The notes under the pieces were generated by a model. It was not told the DNA's origin. It made no database searches and saw only the letters and a program-made list of their open reading frames with translations. Of a DNA stretch of 64,000 bases, positions 43,577 through 54,300 are shown one piece after another. Source of the DNA: Tepidamorphus gemmatus (GTDB taxonomy: Bacteria > Pseudomonadota > Alphaproteobacteria > Rhizobiales > Tepidamorphaceae); NCBI RefSeq assembly GCF_004346195.1, contig NZ_SMAK01000001.1, positions 62,001 through 126,000 on the forward strand. Reading direction: 5' to 3'. The position numbers were made by a program, and so were the translations under genes. How positions within the stretch are numbered: the stretch's first letter is position 1; each line of letters starts with the position of its first letter.

Positions 43577-44677
43577 ATGGACCGTCGTTCATTTCTGAAG
43601 AAGGCAGGTCTTACCGCCGGCGGTGCTGCGACGATCGCGGCCGCTGCGTTCCCCGCGCCCGCGATTTCGCAGGGTCGGCAGGAACTCAAGATGGTCACCA
43701 CCTGGCCGAAGAACCTGCCGGGTCTTGGAACCGGCGCCCAGCGCGTCGCAGACCGCATCACGGCCATGACAGAGGGCCGCATTACCGTGAAGCTGTTCGC
43801 CGCCGGCGAACTGGTGCCGCCGTTCGAGTCGTTCGACGCCGTGTCCCAGGGTACCGCCGACATCTATCACGGTGCGGAATACTACTGGGTGGGCAAGCAC
43901 AAGGCGTTCAACTTCTTCACTGCCGTGCCGCTCGGCATGACGGCGCCCGAACTCAACGCCTGGATCCACCATCTGGGCGGTCAGGCGCTCTGGGACGAAC
44001 TGTCGGCCGGCTTCAACATCAAGCCGATGCTCGCCGGGAACACGGGCGTGCAGATGGGCGGCTGGTTCGCCAAGGAGATCAACAGCACCGAGGACATCAA
44101 GGGCCTGAAGTTCCGCATGCCCGGCATCGGCGGCGAAGTGCTGCGGCGTCTGGGCGCCAACGTCGTGGCGCTGCCCGGGGGCGAGATCTTCCCCGCGCTG
44201 CAGTCCGGTGCCATTGACGGGACGGAATGGGTCGGACCCTAGAACGACCTCGCCTTCGGCTTCTACAAGGTGGTCAAGTACTACTACTGGCCGGGCTATC
44301 ACGAGCCGGGTTCCGGCTTGGCGATGGGCGTCAACAAGGGGGTCTGGGACAAGCTGACCGATTCGGACAAGGCGATCTTCCAGGCCGCTGCCGGTGCCGA
44401 GAACGACTACATGTATGCCGAGTTCATGGCCAACAACGGCACCGCGCTCGACACTCTGGTGAACCAGCACGGCGTCATCCTGAAGAAGTTCCCCGACGAG
44501 GTCTTCGATGCCTTCGGGGCGGTGTCCGAGGAGGTTGTCGCCGAGGTCGGGCAGGTGGACGATCTCGGCAAGCGGATCTACGAGAGCTATTTTGCCGCGC
44601 GCAAGGCCGTCGGCGGCTGGACGAGGATCTCCGAACAGCCCTACACGGTTGCCCGCGACCGGATCCTGGGCTCCTAA
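43577..44677 (+). pseudogene. dctP: TRAP transporter substrate-binding protein DctP, interrupted by an amber codon
   Basis: This gene encodes the periplasmic binding protein of a TRAP transporter. It has a Tat-type signal (MDRRSFLKKAG) and reads with full similarity to the alpha-keto-acid-binding group (TakP-like): YYWVGKHKAFNFFTAVPLG, NTGVQMGGWFAKEIN, LKFRMPGIGGEVLRRLGA, then TEWVGP. At codon 222 (44240-44242) stands TAG, where relatives have Tyr. The same frame then continues NDLAFGFYKVVKYYYWPGYHEPG to a normal end, 366 residues in all. One base change explains it. The break could be a true mutation, a sequencing error or readthrough. dctQ and dctM downstream are intact. Confidence 0.85.
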
Positions 44678-44695
44678 CCGAACCGTGGAGACCGG

Positions 44696-44727
44696 ACGGC
44701 GCGGCGGCGGATCGGCTGCCGCGCCGT
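44696..44727 (+). other. Intercistronic hairpin between dctP and dctQ
   Basis: ACGGCGCGGCGGC (44696-44708) and GCTGCCGCGCCGT (44715-44727) form a 13-pair stem with one G-U and a six-base loop, starting 19 bases after the dctP stop. No T-run follows, so it is more likely to protect the dctP message or reduce readthrough than to end transcription fully. Confidence 0.65.
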
Positions 44728-44809
44728 TGCCATGTGAACCGACGCTCGGCAAAAAAGGTCCGGCCCGCACGGGACCAGACCCGCCGGGGGTCGCGTCGAG
44801 GGGGAACAC

Positions 44810-45340
44810 ATGCGTAGTCTTGCCGCCGCCATCGACGGCCTGAACGAGTATATCGGCCGGCGTGTCGCCTGGCTGACACTGTTCATTGTCCTGTTGCAAT
44901 TCATTGTCGTCGTCGGGCGCTATGTCTTCGGCATCGGCTACATCTGGGCACAGGAAGCGATCATCTACATGTTCGGCTTCTTGTTCATGCTGACCGCAGC
45001 CTACACCCTCAAGCACGACGGCCATGTGCGTGTCGACATATTCTATCGCGAGGCCGGCCCGCGCACGAAGGCGTGGATCAATCTCGTCGGGTCGCTCGTC
45101 TTCCTGATCCCGGTCTGCGTGCTGATCTTCTGGGTCGCCTATCCCTACGTGATGCAGTCCTGGGCAATCCTGGAACGGTCGCAGGAGGCGAGTGGCATTC
45201 CGGCACGCTACCTGCAGAAGACCGCGATCCTGGTGTTCGCGGTGCTGATGGCATTGCAAGGGCTGTCGATGGCGCTGCATTCGATCCTCGCGCTGCAGGG
45301 CGACGAAACCGAGCTCGAGACCTTGCGGGCGGGGGGGTGA
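44810..45340 (+). CDS. dctQ: TRAP transporter small permease DctQ
   Basis: DctQ is the four-helix small membrane subunit of TRAP transporters. The 176-residue product has helices near residues 20-40, 45-70, 90-112 and 140-160. It shows the family motif region FGIGYIWAQEAIIYMFGFLFMLTAAYTLK and HDGHVRVDIFY, cut here as IWAQEAIIYMFGF and GHVRVDIFY. ATG 44810 follows GAGGGGG. It comes after the dctP hairpin and one base separates its stop from the dctM start. The pair forms the sodium-coupled channel fed by the binding protein. Confidence 0.94.
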   Translation: MRSLAAAIDGLNEYIGRRVAWLTLFIVLLQFIVVVGRYVFGIGYIWAQEAIIYMFGFLFMLTAAYTLKHDGHVRVDIFYREAGPRTKAWINLVGSLVFLIPVCVLIFWVAYPYVMQSWAILERSQEASGIPARYLQKTAILVFAVLMALQGLSMALHSILALQGDETELETLRAGG

Positions 45341-45341
45341 C

Positions 45342-46931
45342 ATGGCGGCGCTCGCACATCTGCTCGACATCCTGATGTTCGTGGCGGTCTGCATCCTGCT
45401 GCTGGCCGGATTCCCCGTCGCGTTCACGCTCGCCGGCGTCGCGCTGATCTTCGGTCTGCTTGGCTACCTGGCCGGCGTCTTCAGCCTCTCCTTCTTCATG
45501 GCATTTCCGCAGCGCATCTTCGGCACCATGATCAACGAGGTGCTGCTCGCGGTACCGCTGTTCGTGTTCATGGGGGTGATGCTGGAGCGCTCCAAGGTTG
45601 CCGAGGAGCTGCTCGAGACGATGGGCCGGCTGTTCGGCACGCTGCGCGGTGGACTTGGCATCTCGGTGTCGATCGTCGGCGCGCTGCTGGCGGCCTCCAC
45701 CGGCATCGTCGGCGCCACGGTGGTGACCATGGGGCTGCTGTCGCTGCCGACCATGCTGCGCTACGGCTATTCGCCGCGCCTGGCCACCGGCTCGATTGCG
45801 GCGGCCGGCACGCTCGGCCAGATCATTCCGCCCTCGATCGTGCTGGTCATCCTGGGCGACCAGCTCTCCAACGCCTACCAGAAGGCCCAGCTCGACATGG
45901 GTATCTTCTCGCCGGAGACAGTCTCGGTCGGCGACCTGTTCGCCGGCGCGCTGATCCCCGGCCTGGTTCTGGTCGGCATGTATATCGTCTTCCAGATCGT
46001 GATGGCGATCATGAAGCCCGACTCCTCGCCGCCGATGCCGGCCGCCGAGGTCGGGACGGTCCCACTCAGCAAGATCCTGCACGCGCTGCTGCCGCCGGTG
46101 GTCCTGATCGTCGCGGTGCTCGGGTCGATCCTTGGCGGCATCGCCACCCCTACCGAGGCCGCCGCCGTCGGCGCCATCGGCGCAACGCTTCTGGCCGGCT
46201 ACCGGTTGGCCGAGAACCGGCCGTGGCCGATCTATGTCGCCGGGCTGTCGCTGATCGGTGTACTGCTGCTCACCGCCAACATGGACCTGCGTTTCGCGCG
46301 GACGGTCATCCCGCCGGCCGACTGGGCCGGGATCATCGTCGCCGCCGTCCTGTGCCTGCTGGTCTTCTACGGACTGATCGTCGCGCTGGTGCGGATCCAT
46401 CGAGGCGATGTCCTGGGACCGGTCATGCGTTCGACCACGCAGATCACCTCGATGGTCTTCGTGATCCTGATCGGGGCGGCGTTGTTCAGCCTGGTGTTCC
46501 GCGGGCTTGGCGGCGAGGAGATGGTGCACAGCCTGCTCAGCCAGATGCCGGGTGGCGCCCTCGGCGCGATGATCGCCGTCATGGTGCTGATGTTCATCCT
46601 CGGATTCTTCCTCGACTTCCTCGAGATCGTCTTTGTCGTCGTGCCGATCGTCGCACCGATCCTCCTGATGATGGAGATGCCGGACGGCAGCACGATGAGC
46701 CCGGTCTGGCTGGGCGTGATGATGGCGGTCAATCTGCAGACCTCGTTCCTGACGCCTCCGTTCGGCTTCGCGCTGTTCTACCTGCGCGGCGTCGCGCCGC
46801 GCAGCGTCAGGACGATGGATATCTACCGCGGCATCATCCCGTTCGTGTTCATCCAGGTTCTCGCGTTGATCGTGCTGTGGTATCTGCCCGAACTCGCGAC
46901 CTGGCTTCCGACGGTGGTGTACGGCCGATGA
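45342..46931 (+). CDS. dctM: TRAP transporter large permease DctM
   Basis: DctM is the main transport subunit, with about 14 membrane segments and an elevator-type fold. The 529-residue product contains VPLFVFMGVMLERSKVAEELLE, then STGIVGATVVTMGLLSLP, QIIPPSIVLVILGDQ and TPTEAAAVGA, the paired family motifs, and ends with LGVMMAVNLQTSFLTPPFGFALFYLRG. It is longer than the usual 425-450 because of an extra insert of about 100 residues (near 260-370). That is typical of the TakM-like branch for 2-oxo acids and similar. Its stop overlaps the SDR start. Confidence 0.94.
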   Translation: MAALAHLLDILMFVAVCILLLAGFPVAFTLAGVALIFGLLGYLAGVFSLSFFMAFPQRIFGTMINEVLLAVPLFVFMGVMLERSKVAEELLETMGRLFGTLRGGLGISVSIVGALLAASTGIVGATVVTMGLLSLPTMLRYGYSPRLATGSIAAAGTLGQIIPPSIVLVILGDQLSNAYQKAQLDMGIFSPETVSVGDLFAGALIPGLVLVGMYIVFQIVMAIMKPDSSPPMPAAEVGTVPLSKILHALLPPVVLIVAVLGSILGGIATPTEAAAVGAIGATLLAGYRLAENRPWPIYVAGLSLIGVLLLTANMDLRFARTVIPPADWAGIIVAAVLCLLVFYGLIVALVRIHRGDVLGPVMRSTTQITSMVFVILIGAALFSLVFRGLGGEEMVHSLLSQMPGGALGAMIAVMVLMFILGFFLDFLEIVFVVVPIVAPILLMMEMPDGSTMSPVWLGVMMAVNLQTSFLTPPFGFALFYLRGVAPRSVRTMDIYRGIIPFVFIQVLALIVLWYLPELATWLPTVVYGR

Positions 46932-47704
46932 CGACTGCGATGACCTCCGCCGCCCTGTTCGATCTGACGGGCAGGACGGCGCTGGTGACGGGTGCCTCGA
47001 GCGGGCTCGGCTGGCGATTCGCCAAGGTTCTCGCCGCCAATGGAGCCAATGTCGGAATCGCCGCCCGGCGCACCGACCGACTCGCGGCGCTCAAGGCCGA
47101 GATCGAGGCGGATGGTGGTCGGGCGTGCGCCGTCGCGCTGGACGTAACCGACCTGTCGAGTATCGCGCCGGCCTTCGATGCGGTGGAGGCGGCGTTCGGG
47201 CCGGTCGACATTCTGGTAAGCAATGCCGGGGTCGCGGTCGAGGCGATGCTCGCCGACATGACGGCGGAGCAGTGGCGCAAGGTTCTCGACACCGATCTCG
47301 ACGGTGTGTTCTTCACCGGTCAGGAGGCAATCCGCCGGATGTCGCGCTCGGGCGGCGGCTCGATCATCAACATCGCCTCGGCAATCGCCTTCCACGTCTC
47401 GAAGACGCTCGGCGCCTATGCCGTGGCCAAGGCAGGCGTCGTGCAGCTGACGAAGGCGATGGCGCTGGAGACGGCATCGGCCGGCATCCGCGTCAACGCC
47501 ATCTGTCCGGGCTACATCGAGACCGAGATCAACCGCGACTTCTTCGCGACCGAAGCCGGCAGGACGATGATCCAGCGGCATGTGCCGATGAAGCGGCTCG
47601 GCGACATCGGCGATCTCGACGGCACGCTGCTGCTGCTTGCGTCGAAGGCCGGCTCCTTCATCACCGGGGCGTCGATCGTCGTCGACGGCGGCCTGGTGCT
47701 GTAG
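46928..47704 (+). CDS. SDR family oxidoreductase coupled to the TRAP operon
   Basis: This 258-residue short-chain dehydrogenase has the cofactor motif TGASSGLGWRF, NAGVAVE, a catalytic Ser in NIASAIAFHVS and the Tyr-Lys pair in AYAVAKAG, with VVDGGLVL at the end. The Arg-rich ARRTDR after the second strand suggests NADP(H). ATG 46928 overlaps the dctM stop by four bases, so it is translated with the transporter. It could interconvert an imported hydroxy or keto acid, but the substrate is unknown. Confidence 0.92.
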   Translation: MTTAMTSAALFDLTGRTALVTGASSGLGWRFAKVLAANGANVGIAARRTDRLAALKAEIEADGGRACAVALDVTDLSSIAPAFDAVEAAFGPVDILVSNAGVAVEAMLADMTAEQWRKVLDTDLDGVFFTGQEAIRRMSRSGGGSIINIASAIAFHVSKTLGAYAVAKAGVVQLTKAMALETASAGIRVNAICPGYIETEINRDFFATEAGRTMIQRHVPMKRLGDIGDLDGTLLLLASKAGSFITGASIVVDGGLVL

Positions 47705-47780
47705 CGGTGGTCGATTCGCGGAACCTCCGGCACTGATGACGGGTTGTTCAACCGGGGGGCAAGCGAAGGAGGCGATGGCC

Positions 47781-47972
47781 ATGCCCGCCAAATCGAAAGC
47801 CCAGCAGAAGGCGGCCGGAGCGGCCCTGTCGGCCAAACGCGGCAACACCAAGGTGTCGGAGCTGAAGGGCGCTGCCAGGCAGATGTACGATTCGATGAGC
47901 GAGGCGCAGCTCGAGGACTTCGCCGGCACGCGCCGCAAGGGCAAGCCCGAGCACGTCGCCGCCCGGCGCTGA
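47781..47972 (+). CDS. DUF3008 family small basic protein
   Basis: This 63-residue protein, MPAKSKAQQKAAGAALSAKRG onward (cut: MPAKSKAQQ and LSAKRG), is a small basic protein with a YDSM-type middle and KGKPEHV end. It matches the DUF3008 pattern I remember from alphaproteobacteria, often stress-related and of unknown function. The start at 47781 is chosen because AAGGAGG (47766-47772) is eight bases from it; the ATG at 47775 is only two bases away. Confidence 0.8.
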   Translation: MPAKSKAQQKAAGAALSAKRGNTKVSELKGAARQMYDSMSEAQLEDFAGTRRKGKPEHVAARR

Positions 47973-48079
47973 CGCCCAGTCAGACACCGTGCCGGCGCGG
48001 CGCGGCCATGCCGCCGGCAGGATAGGTGGAGCGGTGCGGCTGCGCTAGAACTGAGTTCCCCCGCGACGGAGCCTGCCCC

Positions 48080-49123
48080 ATGTCCCCCGCCGAACTCGGC
48101 TTCCGAATGCCCGCCGAATGGTCACCGCACCGGCGCACGTGGATGGCCTGGCCGGTCAGCAGCTACATGCCCGAAGGTTCCGAGGGAGCGGTCGGCGCAT
48201 ACCGCGCCTGGGCCGCCGTCGCCAACGCCATCGCCGCCTTCGAGCCTGTGATGATGGTGGTTCCGCCCGGCATGGAAGAGGCGGCCCGCGCCTATCTCGA
48301 GGCTGGTGTCGGTATCGCCGTGACGCCGATCACCGATTCGTGGATGCGTGACATGGGGCCGACCTTCCTCATCGGACCCGGCGGCCGGCTCGGCGCGGTG
48401 GACTGGACATTCAACGGCTGGGGCGGACGTACCTTTCCCGAATGCGCGGGCGATGCCCTGGTCGCGCGGGCGATCGCGGACATGGCCGGCGCCGAGCGGT
48501 TTGCCTCCAGGCTGGTCAACGAGGGCGGCGCCATCCATGTCGATGGCGAGGGGACCGTGCTGCTCACCGAATCCGTGCAGCTCAATCCCAACCGGAACCC
48601 AAACTGGACGAAGGCCGAGGTCGAGGCCGAGATACACGGGATGCTCGGCACCACCAAGGCGATCTGGCTGCCGAAGGGCCTCGGGTCGGACAGTGGCGAT
48701 ACCGGCACCGACGGTCATGTCGACACGCTCGCCTGCTTTCTGAAGCCAGGGCTCGTGCTCGCGCATCGCCAGCCTGATCCGGCCCATCCGGACTTCGAGA
48801 CGGCGCGGGAGAACCTCGCCATCCTGAGGGCATCGCACGACGCTGCCGGGCGGCGGCTCGAGGTCATCGAGGTCGATGCGCCCGCGCCCAGGACGACGCC
48901 GGCCGGCGATCCGCTGTCCCTGACCTATGTCAATTTCTCGTTCGTCAATGGCGGCGTCGTGCTGTGCGGCTTCGACGATCCGCAGGACGAGGTGGTAGCC
49001 GGACTGTTTGCCCGCCTGTTTCCCGATCGGCGGATCGTCCAGGTGCCCGCGACGCGCATCTTCGAGGGCGGCGGGGGCATCCACTGCATCACCCAGCAAG
49101 AGCCGATGGCCGTTGCCGGATGA
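48080..49123 (+). CDS. aguA: Agmatine deiminase AguA
   Basis: AguA hydrolyses agmatine to N-carbamoylputrescine and ammonia, the first step of putrescine synthesis from arginine via agmatine. The 347-residue guanidine-modifying enzyme begins MPAEWSPHRRTWMAWP, then has SWMRDMGPTF, NEGGAIHVDGEGTVL and GTDGHVDTLACF (the His). The catalytic Cys336 sits in GGGGIHCITQQEP, so all key residues are present. ATG 48080 was chosen because MSPAELGF leads straight into the family start. Its stop overlaps the MFS gene start by four bases (ATGA). Confidence 0.95.
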   Translation: MSPAELGFRMPAEWSPHRRTWMAWPVSSYMPEGSEGAVGAYRAWAAVANAIAAFEPVMMVVPPGMEEAARAYLEAGVGIAVTPITDSWMRDMGPTFLIGPGGRLGAVDWTFNGWGGRTFPECAGDALVARAIADMAGAERFASRLVNEGGAIHVDGEGTVLLTESVQLNPNRNPNWTKAEVEAEIHGMLGTTKAIWLPKGLGSDSGDTGTDGHVDTLACFLKPGLVLAHRQPDPAHPDFETARENLAILRASHDAAGRRLEVIEVDAPAPRTTPAGDPLSLTYVNFSFVNGGVVLCGFDDPQDEVVAGLFARLFPDRRIVQVPATRIFEGGGGIHCITQQEPMAVAG

Positions 49124-50283
49124 GCCCGGCCACCCGCCTGCTCGTCGCCGGCTGCCTCGCGATGGTGGTGGCGATGGGCATCGGTCGCTTCTACTACACG
49201 CCGATGCTGCCGCTGATGCAGCGCGAATACGGCTTCGACGCGGCCGTTGCTGGCCTGATCGCATCGGCGAATTTCGGCGGGTACCTGGTCGGCTCGATCG
49301 CGGCGTCGATGCTCGCTCCAGGCGTGACGCGGGTGTGGGTGTTCCGGCTGGCGCTGATCGGCAGCGTCGCCACGACGGCCGCGATGGGTCTGACCGACAG
49401 CACCCCGATGTGGATCGCCTTGCGCACCCTATCGGGCATCGCCAGCGCGCTGGCGATGATCGCAGGGGCAGGAATGGTTGCCGAGGCGCTGGCGAAGATC
49501 GAGGAGCCCGGACGGATCGGCTGGTACTTCGGCGGCGTCGGGCTGGGCATTCTCGTTTCGGGGATGCTGGCACAATTCGCCGGCGGCCTGAGCGCCGCGC
49601 AGATGTGGCTGCTGGCCGGTGGCATCGGCGTGCTTCTGCTTCCCTTCATCTTCCGCGAACTCATCGAGCGGGAGCTGGAGCCGCGGCCGCACCGGGCCAG
49701 TGCCGGCCGGCGACGGCCCAGGCCGCTCAGGCTGTGGCCGCTGTTCGTCAATTATACCTGCGAGGGGCTGGGCTATTCCGTCTTTGCGACCTTCATCGTG
49801 GCGATCGTCAAGGCGAGGCCGCAGACCGAGGCGATCGGCGACTGGGTCTGGGTCGTGGTCGGCCTGGCGGGGCTGCCGAGCACGGTGCTGTGGACGGCTT
49901 TGGCCGAACGCTTCGGCTTCGCGGTGTCGCTGATCCTCGCCTATGTCGTGCAGATCGCCGGCGTGCTGCTCCCTGCGGCGAGCGGATCCGGACTGGCGGC
50001 GCTTGCGGCCGCAGTGATGTTCGGCGGCACGTTCCTGTCGATCACGGCCCTGACATTGCCGCTCGGTCGCCATGGTGCGGGCGGACGGGGCTTCGCGGTG
50101 CTGACGGCAGGCTTCGGCGCGGGGCAGATGCTCGGGCCGGTCATCGCCGGCTACATGGTGACGCTCGGCTATGGCTTCCGGGCTGCGCTCTACGGATCGG
50201 CAGCCGTACTCGCCTTCGGCCTTGCCGTGCTCATATATGGCGTCGTCACACGAACCGAGGCGCCGGGCGCGGTGGCGACCTGA
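49120..50283 (+). CDS. MFS transporter (YbfB/YjiJ-type) within the agu operon
   Basis: This 387-residue major facilitator protein has 12 predicted helices in two sets of six. It starts VAGCLAMVVAMGIGRFYYTPMLPLMQ, which is the pattern of the YbfB/YjiJ group, with VMFGGTFLSITALTLPLGRH later. Its start overlaps the aguA stop by four bases and aguB follows 22 bases after its end. Sitting between both enzymes of the same pathway makes a polyamine, agmatine or carbamoylputrescine carrier likely, though this is inference. The substrate of the family is mostly unknown. Confidence 0.88.
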   Translation: MSPATRLLVAGCLAMVVAMGIGRFYYTPMLPLMQREYGFDAAVAGLIASANFGGYLVGSIAASMLAPGVTRVWVFRLALIGSVATTAAMGLTDSTPMWIALRTLSGIASALAMIAGAGMVAEALAKIEEPGRIGWYFGGVGLGILVSGMLAQFAGGLSAAQMWLLAGGIGVLLLPFIFRELIERELEPRPHRASAGRRRPRPLRLWPLFVNYTCEGLGYSVFATFIVAIVKARPQTEAIGDWVWVVVGLAGLPSTVLWTALAERFGFAVSLILAYVVQIAGVLLPAASGSGLAALAAAVMFGGTFLSITALTLPLGRHGAGGRGFAVLTAGFGAGQMLGPVIAGYMVTLGYGFRAALYGSAAVLAFGLAVLIYGVVTRTEAPGAVAT

Positions 50284-50305
50284 CCCGCCCGACCTGGAGG
50301 ATGCC

Positions 50306-51175
<870 letters not shown>

Positions 51176-51295
51176 CGACAGCGGACGCGGCAACCGGTGC
51201 GCCGGCGCCTCCTGCGAACCGTGGTCCCGACCGTGGTCGCACGTGGCCGGCGTGCTATGGTCGTGGCCACTGCATACGTCGAGCGATCTTTATAA

Positions 51296-51310
51296 GTCAG
51301 TCATACTGAC
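51296..51310 (+). promoter_or_regulatory. Inverted repeat upstream of the oxidoreductase gene
   Basis: GTCAGT (51296-51301) and ACTGAC (51305-51310) are a perfect inverted repeat with a three-base spacer, 71 bases before the start of the fused oxidoreductase gene. TATAAG just before it could be a -10 box. It looks like a repressor site near the transcription start. Confidence 0.45.
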
Positions 51311-51380
51311 CTATCATGGCCATTGCCCCATCCCGACCGGCCGCAGAACGCCGGCGGCAGGACTGCCGGGAGGAAATGCG

Positions 51381-54300
51381 ATGACGCTGAAATCCGTCAC
51401 CCTCGACGACAAGTACGATCTGACCAAGGACAGTGTCTTCGTGTCCGGCACCCAGGCGGTGCTGCGGCTCACCCTGATGCAGAAGGAACGCGACCGGCGC
51501 GCCGGTCTCAACACGGCGGGCTACGTCACCGGGTATCGCGGCTCGCCGCTCGGCAGTCTCGACCAGACGTTCGGCCGCGCAAGGACGCTGCTCGGCGCCA
51601 ACGACATCGTCTTCCAGCCGGGCCTCAACGAGGATCTTGCTGCCACCGCGCTGTGGGGCACGCAGCAGGCCGAACTGCGCGGTGACGGTGCCTATGACGG
51701 CGTGTTCGGCATCTGGTACGGAAAGGGGCCGGGCGTCGACCGCTCCGGCGACGTCTTCCGCCATGCCAATCTGGCCGGAACCTCGCCGCATGGCGGCGTG
51801 ATCGCGCTGATGGGCGACGATCACACATGCGAATCCTCGACCACCGCGCATCAGTCGGAATTCGCATTCGTCGATGCGATGATCCCCATCCTCAGCCCGG
51901 CCGGCGTCCAGGAGATCCTCGACTACGGCCTGCACGGCTGGGCACTGTCGCGCTATGCGGGGACGTGGTGCGGCATCAAGTGCGTCAAGGACACGATCGA
52001 ATCGACGGCGATCGTGGACGGCCGCGTCGATCGCGTCGCGATCGTCACCCCCACCGATTTCCAGATGCCCGTCGGCGGCCTGAACATTCGCATCAACGAT
52101 CACCCGATCCTGCAGGAGGCCCGCCTCCACGATTTCAAGCGCGATGCGGTCCTGGCCTATCTGCGGGCGAACAGGCTCGACCGGATCATCCTGCAGGGCG
52201 GGACGACGCCGCGGCTCGGCATCGCGACGCTGGGCAAGAGCTATCTCGACGTACGCCAGGCGCTTGAGGATCTCGGCATCGACGAGGTCAGGGCCGCCGC
52301 GCTCGGCATCCGGCTGTACAAGATCGCCTGCCCCTGGCCGCTGGAGCCCGAGGGGGCCCGTCGCTTCGCCGACGGTCTCGACATGATCATCGTTGTCGAG
52401 GAGAAGCGCTCGCTGGTCGAAACGCAGTTCAAGGAACTGCTCTACGGCATGGCGAACGCCCCGGTGATCGTCGGCAAGCACGACGAACAGGGCCGCACGT
52501 TGCTGCCGAGCAAGGGGGCGCTCGACCCCAACGATATCGCGATCGCGATCGGCGAGCGCGTGCTGCGCTTCGTCGATGATGCGGCGGTGGCGGCACGGCT
52601 CGCCGAGATCCGCAAGTTCCAGGCGGTGCTCGCCGAGACCCAGGACGTGGCGATCCGGACGCCATATTTCTGCGCCGGCTGCCCGCACAACACCTCGACG
52701 GTGGTACCGGAGGGCAGCCGTGCCTATGCCGGAATCGGCTGCCACTACATGGCGCAATGGATGGACCGGCAGACCGAGGGCTATACCCAGATGGGCGGCG
52801 AGGGCGCCAACTGGGTCGGCGAGGCGCCGTTCTCGAAGCGCAAGCACGTCTTCCAGAACCTCGGCGATGGTACCTACAATCATTCCGGCTATCTGGCGAT
52901 CCGGGCGGCGGCGGCATCAGGGGTCAACATCACTTACAAGATCCTATTCAACGATGCGGTGGCGATGACCGGAGGCCAGCGCCATGAAGGTGGTCTGACG
53001 GTCGACCAGATTGCCCGGCAGGTGGCCGCGGAAGGGGCGCGGCAGGTCGTCGTCGTCACTGACGAGCCGGACAAGTATCCGACGGGTACGGCGTTTCCTC
53101 CCGGCACCACCATCCATCACCGCTCGGAGCTCGACGAGGTGCAGAAGAGCCTCAGGGAAGTGCCCGGGCTTTCGGTGCTCATCTACGACCAGACCTGCGC
53201 CGCAGAGAAACGCCGGCGTCGCAAGCGCGGGCAGTTTCCCGATCCGGCCCGGCGCATCTTCATCAACGAACTGGTGTGCGAGGGCTGTGGCGACTGCGGT
53301 GTCCAGTCGAACTGCGTCGCGATCCAGCCGGTGGAAACCGAGTTCGGCCGCAAGCGGCAGATCGACCAGTCGAGCTGCAACAAGGACTACTCCTGTTTGA
53401 AGGGATTCTGTCCGAGCTTCGTCACGGTCGAGGGCGGACGGCTGCGCAAGGGGGTGGGCCCGGCAGGGGTGCGCGGCGGCGATGTCGATGTCTCCGACCT
53501 GCCCGTGCCCGACCTGCCGCGGATCGACGGCACCTACGACGTGGTGGTGACCGGAGTCGGCGGCACGGGCGTCGTCACGATCGGCGCGCTGATCGGCATG
53601 GCGGCCTATCTGGAAGGCAAGGGCTGCGGCATCATCGACATGGCCGGCCTTGCCCAGAAGGGCGGCTCGGTGCTGACCCATCTCAAGATCGCCGATAGTC
53701 CGGAGGCAATCAGCGCGATCCGTGTCTCGGCCGGTGCGGCGGAGCTGGTGCTCGGCTGCGATATCGTCGTGGCGGGAACGAAGAAGGTGCTGGCCTCGGT
53801 GAGGCCGGGCCATACGGAAGTGGTCGTCAACACCCATGCCACCTATCCCGGCGACTTTGCCAAGAACGCCAACTTCACGCTGCCGATCGAACGGCTGAAG
53901 CGGGCGATCCGCGGGCAGGCGGGACAGGGACATGTGCACACGGTGGATGCCACGGGGCTTGCTACGGCGCTGCTCGGCGATGCCATCCTCGGCAACATCT
54001 TCATGCTCGGCTTTGCCTACCAGCTCGGACGGCTGCCGCTGAGCGCGGAGGCTCTGGAGCGGGCGATCGAGCTGAACGGCGTCGCGATCCGCGAAAACAT
54101 CGCCGCATTCCGCTGGGGCCGCCGCGCTGCCGTCGATCCGGCCGGTGTCGAGAAGCTCGCCGAACCCGACAAGGGTGCCGATCCGGTGCACGACATCTCG
54201 GCCACGCTCGACGAGATGATCGAGCGCCGGGTCAGGTTCCTCACCGCCTACCAGGACTCCGCCTATGCCGGCCGCTACCGCGCACGGGTCGAGACGGTTC

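Noticed and set aside
44240-44242. The amber codon in dctP as a pyrrolysine or other recoded site
   Set aside because: Relatives have Tyr at this place, no pyl genes or recoding element is visible, and the class I LysRS in the window is normal for this group of bacteria and not evidence for pyrrolysine.
44270-44677. A separate gene starting after the dctP amber codon
   Set aside because: It is simply the conserved C-terminal part of DctP in the same frame, without signal peptide or ribosome site, so it is treated as part of the broken gene.
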